Positions 1-5,261 of a stretch of 7,105 nucleotides of DNA are shown in pieces (within the stretch, counting starts at the first letter, position 1; each line of letters opens with the position of its first letter). The stretch lies in contig JAEEPV010000020.1 of assembly GCA_016284975.1 (NCBI GenBank), positions 1 through 7,105 on the forward strand, in the 5' to 3' direction. Below the pieces are notes generated by a model, which saw nothing but the letters and a program-made list of their open reading frames with translations, was not told the origin of the DNA and did not search any database. Made by a program: the position numbers and the translations under genes. Origin of the DNA: Solobacterium sp. (lineage in GTDB: Bacteria > Bacillota_I > Bacilli_A > Erysipelotrichales > Erysipelotrichaceae).

Positions 1-351
1 ACAGATAAGATGATGGCTAAGATATGCAAGCTGCGGATATTTGAAGATGAGAACGGCAACCACAATCTCTCCCTGGCGGACGTAGGCGGGGAGATACTGA
101 TGGTGAGCAAGTTTACGCTGTATGCGGACTGCCATAAGGGAAACCGGCCGAGTTTTTCCGGTGCGGGAAGTCCGGCACATGCGCAGCAGATGTATCAGCT
201 GTTTAATCAGTATTTAAGGGGAACGGGTCTGAAGGTGGAAGAAGGCATCTTTGCGGCAGATATGAAAGTACGTCTGCTGAATGATGGTCCGGTCACGATT
301 ATTCTGGATTCGAAGGAGGTACTCCATGGGAACAGTAATTTACGGAAGTGA
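1..351 (+). CDS. dtd: D-aminoacyl-tRNA deacylase, 3' portion (5' end outside window)
   Basis: Dtd hydrolyses D-amino acids wrongly attached to tRNA (also glycine on tRNA-Ala in the family), a cytosolic proofreading step. The reading frame is open from base 1 and the family is about 145-150 residues, so roughly 40 N-terminal residues lie upstream. Visible family features are the FTLYAD stretch after a [10 protein letters not shown] strand (the active-site block, normally SQFTL), GNRPSF shortly after it, FAADMKV, and NDGPVT near the C-terminus, which is the Gly-cisPro motif that reads chirality. The Gln of SQFTL is replaced by Lys here. The C-terminus runs about a dozen residues past GPVTIILDS because the stop lies inside folD, giving a 26-bp overlap. 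The methionines at bases 10 and 13 fall mid-domain and are not the start. Family assignment is secure. Confidence 0.93.
   Translation, partial: TDKMMAKICKLRIFEDENGNHNLSLADVGGEILMVSKFTLYADCHKGNRPSFSGAGSPAHAQQMYQLFNQYLRGTGLKVEEGIFAADMKVRLLNDGPVTIILDSKEVLHGNSNLRK
314..320 (+). promoter_or_regulatory. Shine-Dalgarno of folD inside dtd
   Basis: AGGAGGT is a perfect anti-16S match lying 5 bases before the ATG at 326, within the dtd coding sequence. It fixes the folD start. Upstream in-frame codons (from 281) would add 15 residues with no family similarity. The placement suggests folD is translated independently while sharing the dtd transcript. Confidence 0.85.
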
Positions 352-1174
352 AGTCGCGGAAGAACTGCGCGGGCAGATGGCCGCACGCATCCGGGAATAC
401 AAAGCACAGGGAAAACGGCTGCCGTGTCTTGGCGTCATCCTGGTCGGGGATAATCCGGCGTCCCGCTCCTATGTTACAGGAAAGGCAAAGGCCTGTGATT
501 CCGTTGGCATGTTAACAAAGGAAGTGGATCTGCCGGAGTATACAACGATGGATGATCTGAAGAAAGAGATCCGGAAGTTGAACGATGATCCGGAGATCGA
601 CGGCATTCTGCTGCAGCTGCCGCTTCCGAGCGGTCTTTCCGAAAACGAAGCGATCCTGACGATCGATCCGAAAAAGGATGTCGACGGACTTCATCCCATC
701 AGTATCGGCAATTTCTATCTGAATGAGCCCGGGTTTGTACCATGTACGCCGCTTGGCATCATGGAACTGCTGAAGCGGATGGACTGTCCGTTTGACGGAA
801 TGAACGCGGTGGTGGTCGGCCGTTCCAAACTGGTCGGAACCCCGGTCTCGCGTCTGTTGCAGAACCGCAACGCCACCGTTACGGTATGTCACTCCCACAC
901 CAGGAATCTCAAAGACATCTGCGCACAGGCGGATATCCTGATCGCGGCAATCGGAAAACCGAAATTCATTACCGCAGAATATGTAAAAGAGGGCGCATAT
1001 GTCATCGATGTCGGCGTCAACCGTCTGGAAGACGGGCATCTTTGCGGAGATGTGGATTTTGATGCGGTAAAGGAGAAAGCCGGCTATATCACTCCGGTCC
1101 CCAAAGGTGTCGGTCCGATGACGATCACGATGTTATTGCAGAATACGTTGAAAGCGTATGAGGTGAAGGAATGA
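326..1174 (+). CDS. folD: Bifunctional methylenetetrahydrofolate dehydrogenase / methenyltetrahydrofolate cyclohydrolase FolD
   Basis: FolD interconverts 5,10-methylene-THF, 5,10-methenyl-THF (NADP-linked) and 10-formyl-THF in the cytosol, feeding purine synthesis and initiator-tRNA formylation. The 282-residue length fits the family (about 280-300). Catalytic-domain landmarks are VGDNPAS (40-46), Y49 and K53 in the YVTGKAKAC block (catalytic Lys with its Tyr partner), [10 protein letters not shown] (92-101, with Q97) and KKDVDG (116-121). The Rossmann NADP domain shows PCTPLG (139-144), [11 protein letters not shown] (163-173), TVTVCHSHT (184-192), VIDVGVN (226-232) and GDVD (241-244). The C-terminal signature reads P-K-G-V-G-P-M-T (259-266) instead of the usual P-G-G-V-G-P-M-T, an unusual change. 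The start at 326 is set by a strong ribosome site. The gene overlaps dtd by 26 bp and the next gene by 4 bp (ATGA), so it is probably co-transcribed with both. Function is assigned with high confidence. Confidence 0.97.
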   Translation: MGTVIYGSEVAEELRGQMAARIREYKAQGKRLPCLGVILVGDNPASRSYVTGKAKACDSVGMLTKEVDLPEYTTMDDLKKEIRKLNDDPEIDGILLQLPLPSGLSENEAILTIDPKKDVDGLHPISIGNFYLNEPGFVPCTPLGIMELLKRMDCPFDGMNAVVVGRSKLVGTPVSRLLQNRNATVTVCHSHTRNLKDICAQADILIAAIGKPKFITAEYVKEGAYVIDVGVNRLEDGHLCGDVDFDAVKEKAGYITPVPKGVGPMTITMLLQNTLKAYEVKE

Positions 1175-1377
1175 TCGTACCGGATTATGATCTCAACGAT
1201 ATCGTGGAGATGAAAAAGGAACACCCGTGCCGGAAGTCAAAGATCTGGAAGGTGATCCGCATGGGTGCGGATATCAAGATCAAATGTCAGGGCTGCGGTG
1301 CCGTGATCATGTTTCCGCGTCATGAGTTTGAGCGGAAGCTGAAGCGGGTGGTCGAGAAAGCACCTGTTTCGGAATGA
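1171..1377 (+). CDS. DUF951 family small cysteine-containing protein (YyzM-like)
   Basis: This 68-residue protein belongs by pattern to the DUF951 family, represented by Bacillus YyzM, whose biochemical role is not known to me. The family-typical blocks are an N-terminal acidic DLNDIVEMKK followed by HPC (18-20), KIWKVIRMGADIKIKC, a CxxC pair (C39-Q-G-C42), and a basic tail PRHEFERKLKRVV. C20 plus the C39/C42 pair, with H18 nearby, could form a small zinc site; that is inference. The arrangement resembles a tiny nucleic-acid-binding zinc ribbon or SH3-like fold. The start codon overlaps the folD stop (ATGA), with an AGGTG/GAAGGA purine stretch just upstream, so translational coupling is likely. 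ychF follows after 33 bp. DUF951 beside ychF also occurs in Bacillus, which supports the call and hints at a translation-related role. Confidence 0.88.
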   Translation: MIVPDYDLNDIVEMKKEHPCRKSKIWKVIRMGADIKIKCQGCGAVIMFPRHEFERKLKRVVEKAPVSE

Positions 1378-1386
1378 TGATATACT
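1378..1386 (+). promoter_or_regulatory. Possible extended -10 promoter for ychF
   Basis: TGATATACT carries a TG dinucleotide one base before TATACT, one mismatch from TATAAT, which is the form of an extended -10 element. Transcription would begin near 1393, just ahead of the ychF ribosome site. No convincing -35 lies 16-18 bases upstream, and the TG overlaps the DUF951 stop region, so this may be chance. It would give ychF a private promoter in addition to read-through from folD. Confidence 0.3.
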
Positions 1387-1397
1387 GTTTGCTTGCC

Positions 1398-1403
1398 GGA
1401 GGA
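1398..1403 (+). promoter_or_regulatory. Shine-Dalgarno deciding the ychF start
   Basis: GGAGGA lies 7 bases before the ATG at 1411. The in-frame TTG at 1393 would overlap this site and add six residues (PEEIN-like) that are absent from the family, so 1411 is taken as the start. Confidence 0.85.
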
Positions 1404-1410
1404 AATTAAT

Positions 1411-2511
1411 ATGGCATTAACTGCAGGAATTGTCGGACTTCCCAATGTCGGAAAGTCGACGTTATTCAACGCTATTACCAACAGCCAGGTTCTGGCTGAA
1501 AACTATCCGTTCGCAACGATCGCACCGAATGTCGGTGTGGTTGAAGTGCCGGATGAGAGGATGGAAAACCTCAATGAACTGTTCCATCCGAAGAAAGTTA
1601 TCTATACAACATTTGAATTCACGGATATCGCGGGTCTTGTCAAAGGCGCATCCAAAGGCGAGGGGCTCGGCAACCAGTTTCTTGCCAATATTCGTGAGAC
1701 CAATGCGATCATTCATGTTGTGCGTTGCTTTGATGATGCGAATATCGAACATGTGGAGGGATCGGTCGATCCAATCCGGGATATCGAGGAAATCAATCTC
1801 GAGCTGTGCATGGCCGATCTCGATACGGTAGAAAACCGCATTGCAAAGGTGCTGCGGAAGGCACAGACAAAGGAAAAAGGTGCCGTTGAGGAAAACAACG
1901 CTCTGCAGAAATTCAAGGAAGCACTGCTGGCCGGAACACCGGTGCGGCTGCTGGACCTCTCTTCAGCGGAAAAGGAATATCTGAAAAACTATTCGCTTCT
2001 GACCTCAAAACCGGTGATCTATGTCGCTAACATGAGCGAGGATGAAGTCAGCAATCCGGAAGACAGTGAATACTACCGGCGCGTAAAGGAATTTGCGGAA
2101 AAGGAAAACAGCGAATGCATCGCGATCTCAGCGAGGATGGAAGAAGAGCTGTCGGGAATGGACAAGGAAGAAAAAGCTGCGTTTCTGGAAGAGCTCGGCA
2201 TTCAGACGGCAGGTCTCGATCAGATCATTCATGCGGCGTATCATCTGCTCGGACTGCGTACGTTCTTTACGGTCGGAGAACCGGAGAACCGGGCCTGGAC
2301 ATTCCATGAGGGAATGAAGGCTCCGCAGTGTGCCGGAATCATTCATACCGATTTTGAAAAGGGATTTATCAAGGCGGAAGTCTACAGTTATGAGGACATC
2401 ATGGAATACAGGACGGAGGCCGCGCTGAAAGAACACGGAAAGCTCCGCATCGAAGGCAAGGATTATGTCATGAAGGACGGAGATATCGTATTCTTCCGGT
2501 TCAATGTATGA
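1411..2511 (+). CDS. ychF: Redox-regulated/ribosome-binding P-loop ATPase/GTPase YchF (Obg family, OLA1-like)
   Basis: YchF is a universally conserved TRAFAC NTPase of the Obg subfamily. Homologues prefer ATP and associate with ribosomes, with reported links to oxidative-stress control and leaderless-mRNA translation. The 366 residues match the family length. The G domain shows G1 GLPNVGKST (9-17), a G2-like PFATIAPN (33-40), G3 DIAGLVKG (72-79) followed by the SKGEGLGNQFL switch region, and G4 NMSE (207-210). NMSE replaces canonical NKxD, the deviation that explains relaxed or ATP-preferring nucleotide specificity in this family. A charged helical insertion, probably a coiled coil, spans about 128-200. 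The C-terminal TGS domain covers about 283-366, with FFTVGEPENRAW, HTDFEKGFI and the end GDIVFFRFNV. The gene closes the dtd-folD-DUF951 run and is followed by a strong terminator. The assignment is near certain. Confidence 0.98.
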   Translation: MALTAGIVGLPNVGKSTLFNAITNSQVLAENYPFATIAPNVGVVEVPDERMENLNELFHPKKVIYTTFEFTDIAGLVKGASKGEGLGNQFLANIRETNAIIHVVRCFDDANIEHVEGSVDPIRDIEEINLELCMADLDTVENRIAKVLRKAQTKEKGAVEENNALQKFKEALLAGTPVRLLDLSSAEKEYLKNYSLLTSKPVIYVANMSEDEVSNPEDSEYYRRVKEFAEKENSECIAISARMEEELSGMDKEEKAAFLEELGIQTAGLDQIIHAAYHLLGLRTFFTVGEPENRAWTFHEGMKAPQCAGIIHTDFEKGFIKAEVYSYEDIMEYRTEAALKEHGKLRIEGKDYVMKDGDIVFFRFNV

Positions 2512-2512
2512 G

Positions 2513-2541
2513 AAAAGGTGTGAGATTCACATCTTTTTTTT
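2513..2541 (+). terminator. Intrinsic terminator after ychF
   Basis: The arm AAAAGGTGTGA (2513-2523) pairs with TCACATCTTTT (2527-2537) across a three-base GAT loop, with one G-U pair, and runs into eight consecutive T residues (2534-2541). It begins two bases after the ychF stop and separates the folD-ychF transcript from the lipoprotein gene. Confidence 0.85.
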
Positions 2542-2573
2542 CGGGGTGCACAGTTCGGAAAACGGAAATACTT

Positions 2574-2579
2574 TATAAT
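2574..2579 (+). promoter_or_regulatory. Candidate -10 element for the lipoprotein gene
   Basis: A perfect TATAAT sits about 55 bases before the lipoprotein start and just downstream of the ychF terminator, where a new promoter is expected. No good -35 is found 15-18 bases upstream (CAGTTC at 17-bp spacing is poor) and there is no TGn extension. The promoter may therefore be weak or activator-dependent. Transcription would begin near 2586, leaving a leader of about 48 bases. Confidence 0.45.
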
Positions 2580-2633
2580 ATTGTTAAGGAAAATACAGTT
2601 AGAATGATCATCATATAAAGGAGGTTTCAGTAT

Positions 2634-3515
2634 ATGAAACGGATGCTGGCATTGGTCTGTGCGGTAATCCTGCTGGCAGGTTGCGCGAAACCGGCTCCGA
2701 CAGGAACCATAGAAGAAACGGAATCTTCCGCACCTGAGACTGCGGAACCTGCCGGGCAGAAGGAACCTGAAGTTTCGGCGGCACTGCAGGCATATATCGA
2801 TGAAATGGAACCCTATGAAGTAATGCGGATCGCTTTTCTCGGGGGAACCGGACCGGATCGGACGGTTGATGATATTCTGAAGCGGGCTGCGGGACTGGAA
2901 GGACTTTCCATTGTTTCCGAGATTCCATCCGAACGGATCATCTATGGAGATCAGGGAAAGAAACAGAACAATGTTTATCTCATTATTCCGGCAGACAATG
3001 CCGGGATCCGGGTCGGACGCTACAACTTCTTTGCCGGTGAGATCACCGAAGTATGGCTGGATGAAATAGCGGCGAAACCGTTTATTTATGTGGAAGACGG
3101 CGATTCGGTCGATCCGGTCGGAATGATCTGCTACCTCGCCAACGGTGTGGATGATGGCAGCGGGATGTACACCGGTATTGCCGCAGGATCGGGAAAACTG
3201 CGCACCGATTACCGCATGGGCGTCGTGGATATCACACCATATGATGCCTTTGATTCCACGGAGATCGGCTTCTATGCACAGAGTTATTTTGATAAGCTCT
3301 GTTCCTATGAAACAGTTCAGGCACAGCTGAATGCCGTCGGGAAACTTGATACGACGGAAGAAATGATAAGAGATGGACATGCCTACATGGTCTATAACAT
3401 GGATGTCGATGGGGATTATACGCTGTATGGCGTGACCTCACCGCAATCCGGTGCACCGGAAGTAATCGTCAGTGAAAACAGCGGTGAGACATGGGAAACA
3501 CTGGCAAGAGGGTAA
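2634..3515 (+). CDS. Predicted secreted lipoprotein of unknown function
   Basis: I do not recognise a family for this 293-residue protein. The N-terminus is a textbook lipoprotein signal: K2-R3, a hydrophobic core (4-14) and the lipobox LAGC with lipidated C17. The mature protein should be anchored to the outer face of the membrane. A Pro/Glu/Ser/Ala-rich linker (about 18-48) precedes a globular part beginning with a helix (ALQAYIDEME) and a strand-turn RIAFLGGTG (65-73). The remainder (about 110-290) is acidic and rich in Tyr, Gly and Asp, suggesting mixed or beta structure. Only two cysteines follow C17 (C166 and C223), so a single disulfide is possible. Near the end, S-E-N-S-G-E-T-W (280-287) resembles an Asp-box (S-x-D-x-G-x-x-W) beta-hairpin motif. 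AAAGGAGGT (2617-2625), 8 bases upstream, supports the start. The gene has its own likely promoter, and darA follows 55 bp downstream with no visible terminator. That it is expressed is likely; its function is unknown. Confidence 0.85.
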   Translation: MKRMLALVCAVILLAGCAKPAPTGTIEETESSAPETAEPAGQKEPEVSAALQAYIDEMEPYEVMRIAFLGGTGPDRTVDDILKRAAGLEGLSIVSEIPSERIIYGDQGKKQNNVYLIIPADNAGIRVGRYNFFAGEITEVWLDEIAAKPFIYVEDGDSVDPVGMICYLANGVDDGSGMYTGIAAGSGKLRTDYRMGVVDITPYDAFDSTEIGFYAQSYFDKLCSYETVQAQLNAVGKLDTTEEMIRDGHAYMVYNMDVDGDYTLYGVTSPQSGAPEVIVSENSGETWETLARG

Positions 3516-3570
3516 GCAGAAATTGTAAAATACAGACAGATAATAATGTGAAAACAAAGGAGACGCTCAT

Positions 3571-3894
3571 ATGAAACTGATTCTTGCAATTGTATCGAAC
3601 GACGATGCGTCGTCGGTCAATGCTGCACTGACAAAAGAAAACTATTCCGTCACCAGACTCGCCACAACCGGCGGCTTTCTGAGAGCCGGAAACACAACCA
3701 TGATCGTCGGTACGGAGGATGATCTTGTAGAGCACTGCATCGAAATCATCGGCAGTGAATCCAAGCGCCGCACCGAGATCGTTCCTTCGACCGCAAGCTA
3801 TGATATCGGCCGTTATGCCTCCTTCCCGGTGGAAGTACAGGTAGGCGGAGCGACAATCTTCGTGCTCGATGTAGAACAGTTCCGCAAACTGTAA
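3571..3894 (+). CDS. darA: Cyclic-di-AMP receptor, PII-like (DarA/PstA family)
   Basis: This is a 107-residue PII-like trimeric protein of the family that binds the second messenger c-di-AMP in the cytosol of Bacillota; its downstream target is not settled. The match to Bacillus DarA and Staphylococcus PstA is clear over the whole length. MKLILAIV starts the first strand, VTRLATTGGFLRAGNTT (27-43) forms the ligand-binding T-loop region, a short B-loop region follows SESKRR (62-67), and PVEVQVGGATIFVLDVEQF (86-104) is the C-terminal strand block. The family-typical R29, G34-G35-F36-L37 and N41-T42-T43 are all present, so ligand binding should be retained. AAAGGAG (3556-3562) lies 8 bases before the ATG. 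In Bacillus the gene lies by tmk and holB, whereas here it follows an orphan lipoprotein gene and converges on cca, so it is probably transcribed from the lipoprotein promoter or a weak one of its own. Confidence 0.95.
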   Translation: MKLILAIVSNDDASSVNAALTKENYSVTRLATTGGFLRAGNTTMIVGTEDDLVEHCIEIIGSESKRRTEIVPSTASYDIGRYASFPVEVQVGGATIFVLDVEQFRKL

Positions 3895-3924
3895 AAAAAC
3901 AGCCGGCTTGCGATGCCGGACTGT
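3893..3924 (-). terminator. Intrinsic terminator of cca (minus strand)
   Basis: The arms ACAG+CCGGC (3899-3907) and GCCGG+CTGT (3915-3924, with bulged A3920) enclose a seven-base loop. Read on the minus strand, the hairpin is followed directly by seven U residues (A run 3893-3899 on the + strand, overlapping the darA stop). It lies 8 bases past the cca stop. On the + strand the hairpin is followed by ATAAAGG with no U-tract, so it is a poor terminator for darA. Confidence 0.85.
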
Positions 3925-3932
3925 ATAAAGGT

Positions 3933-5141
3933 TCAGGAATGAAGCTCTTTCAGATACTCCAGAAGAGCTTCTTTTTCATTCGGGAGCCGCTCTTCCATTA
4001 CTGCCATTAGACAGGAGTTCATGGCGGCGGAGATCTGCGGGCCTTTCAGATCAAGACTCTTGAGATCACGGCCGTTGACCTCGAGCTGTTTGAAGGTATA
4101 GCAGTCGTTGTTCTGTATGATTTCTTTATAAAACGCTTCGAGCTGTGCGCGATCAAGCCGCGTATCTCTCGCACACCGGAAATCGAAAAACTGTGTTACC
4201 GATACCTTGAGCCGATTGAGTGCCTTGCGCATATCGATTTTTGTCGCAAGCGGAAGATTTTTCGTTTCAAGCAGATTGACCAGCGCGTACCGGTCATTGT
4301 TGGAATATTTCAGCCGCCGCAGGATCTCATCGCTGCGGGCGCTGTCATTGAGACTGTCCAGCAGAAGTGCCATCCGTACGCACGCATCACTCGGGCTCCG
4401 GGAAATATTCATATACACACCGGACCATCTGGATTCGGGATATTCCTTCAGCTCCGGGATCAGCTGCAGAAACAGCGGCTGATATTCCTGAAGAATCGAT
4501 TTGAAATAGGGGGCTCCGACCGTCTTGACCAGTTCTGCCGTAATGCGTTCCTGTGAAACATAAGACAGGGAGGGCATTTTCTCGGTGATCGCATGACGGG
4601 TGTTCTCTTCGATGGTGAAGCCAAGCTGTGCCGCAAAGCGGATCGATCTAAGAATGCGCAGGGCGTCTTCTTCAAACCGCTGGTACGGATCTCCGACGGC
4701 GCGGATCAGAAAATTCTGCAGATCCTGAACACCGCCGAAAAAATCACGGATTCCTTCCTGCGGATGGTAGCACAGCGCATTGATCGTGAAATCTCTGCGG
4801 GCACAGTCCTCTTCCAGAGATCGTGTAAACGAAACGGAATCGGGATGACGGTGATCGGAATAATGATTCTCCGTCCGGTAAGTGGTAATCTCGATCGGCA
4901 GTTTCTTTTCCAGAACCGTGACCGTTCCATGCTGGATGCCGGTATCGATGGTTTTATGATCCGCAAAAACCTGTTTGATCTCTTCCGGAGTTGCACTGGT
5001 CGTAATATCGTAATCATGAATCTCGGTTCCAAGCAGCCACGAACGTACTGCACCACCGACAACATAGGCTTCATAACCCGCGTCGTTCAGTGTCCGGATC
5101 GTTGTTTTGATCTGAGGTGGAAGATGCATTTTCTTCTTCAT
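3933..5141 (-). CDS. cca: CCA-adding tRNA nucleotidyltransferase (class II)
   Basis: The enzyme adds or repairs the 3'-terminal CCA of tRNAs from CTP and ATP in the cytosol. The 402-residue length is close to Bacillus-type enzymes. The nucleotidyltransferase head shows VVGGAVRSWLLG (27-38), the metal-binding D43-Y-D45 pair, a flexible-loop region about 88-110 (HYSDHRHPDSVSF), RRDFTINAL (115-123, ribose-recognising motif B) and E158-D-A-L-R162, the EDxxR amino-acid template choosing CTP or ATP. RFAAQLGF and SQERITAEL (196-204) follow. The neck-body-tail is helical and ends with the common GRDLKSLDLKGPQI and LPNEKEALLEYLKEL blocks. The intact flexible loop argues for full CCA addition rather than CC-addition only. 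No HD phosphohydrolase motif is present, unlike the E. coli-type enzyme. The gene is monocistronic on the minus strand. No good Shine-Dalgarno precedes the ATG at 5141, and a second in-frame ATG (codon 5) is an alternative start. Functional assignment is firm, the exact start less so. Confidence 0.96.
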   Translation of the reverse strand: MKKKMHLPPQIKTTIRTLNDAGYEAYVVGGAVRSWLLGTEIHDYDITTSATPEEIKQVFADHKTIDTGIQHGTVTVLEKKLPIEITTYRTENHYSDHRHPDSVSFTRSLEEDCARRDFTINALCYHPQEGIRDFFGGVQDLQNFLIRAVGDPYQRFEEDALRILRSIRFAAQLGFTIEENTRHAITEKMPSLSYVSQERITAELVKTVGAPYFKSILQEYQPLFLQLIPELKEYPESRWSGVYMNISRSPSDACVRMALLLDSLNDSARSDEILRRLKYSNNDRYALVNLLETKNLPLATKIDMRKALNRLKVSVTQFFDFRCARDTRLDRAQLEAFYKEIIQNNDCYTFKQLEVNGRDLKSLDLKGPQISAAMNSCLMAVMEERLPNEKEALLEYLKELHS

Positions 5142-5147
5142 GGGACT

Positions 5148-5190
5148 ATTTTACCCATTTTTTGGAAACGTTTCCAGCATTTTGATTATC
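5148..5190 (-). promoter_or_regulatory. Candidate -10 elements for cca
   Basis: Two minus-strand hexamers are possible. GATAAT (5190-5185) would place the start near 5178, immediately before the palindrome at 5163-5176. TAAAAT (5153-5148) would place it essentially at the ATG, giving a leaderless mRNA. Neither has a convincing -35 at normal spacing, so the choice is open. Confidence 0.35.
5163..5176. promoter_or_regulatory. Perfect 14-bp palindromic operator, LacI-family/cre-like
   Basis: TGGAAACGTTTCCA is a perfect inverted repeat with a central CG. It fits the general shape of LacI-family operators and of the CcpA catabolite-responsive element (TGNAANCGNTTNCA-like). It lies in the 120-bp divergent region, 21 bases before the cca start codon and centred about 67 bases upstream of the predicted ispF transcription start. 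A protein bound here would block cca transcription from the GATAAT promoter and could act upstream of ispF. Which regulator binds is not visible. Confidence 0.6.
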
Positions 5191-5201
5191 CGCGGGATAT
5201 T

Positions 5202-5230
5202 TTGGCATAAACAGCTGCAGGCGCTATGAT
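5202..5230 (+). promoter_or_regulatory. Sigma-A-type promoter of the ispF operon
   Basis: TTGGCA (5202-5207) and TATGAT (5225-5230) each differ by one base from consensus and are separated by exactly 17 bp. Transcription should begin near 5237, giving a leader of about 25 bases. An in-frame ATG at 5226 lies within the -10 and upstream of this start, so it cannot be the ispF initiation codon. Confidence 0.75.
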
Positions 5231-5261
5231 GTTAGAGAAAACAGAAGGAGTAGGAATCATC

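Noticed and set aside
2463..3380. A 305-codon open frame on the minus strand opposite the lipoprotein gene
   Set aside because: It is antisense to a gene with a clear lipobox and ribosome site. Its translation has no recognisable domain, is rich in Arg, His, Phe and Cys as shadow frames are, and would cross the ychF terminator.
3523..3547. Possible promoter for darA (TTGTAA and TAATAAT)
   Set aside because: The spacing between the two elements is far too short (10-13 bp) and no alternative -35 fits, so a dedicated darA promoter is not supported.
3599..3613. 6-bp perfect hairpin ACGACG-ATG-CGTCGT early in darA
   Set aside because: It is short and within codons for N-D-D-A-S. It is too far from the ribosome site to be a convincing translational switch without expression data.
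4593..5210. A 205-codon + strand open frame opposite the 5' half of cca
   Set aside because: It is the shadow of a well-conserved cca sequence and has no family-like motif. It also runs through the divergent promoter region.
5226..5261. Upstream ATG at 5226 as the ispF start
   Set aside because: It lies in the predicted -10 element and upstream of the transcription start, and it has no ribosome site. The added residues are not part of the IspF family, while the ATG at 5262 has AAGGAG upstream.
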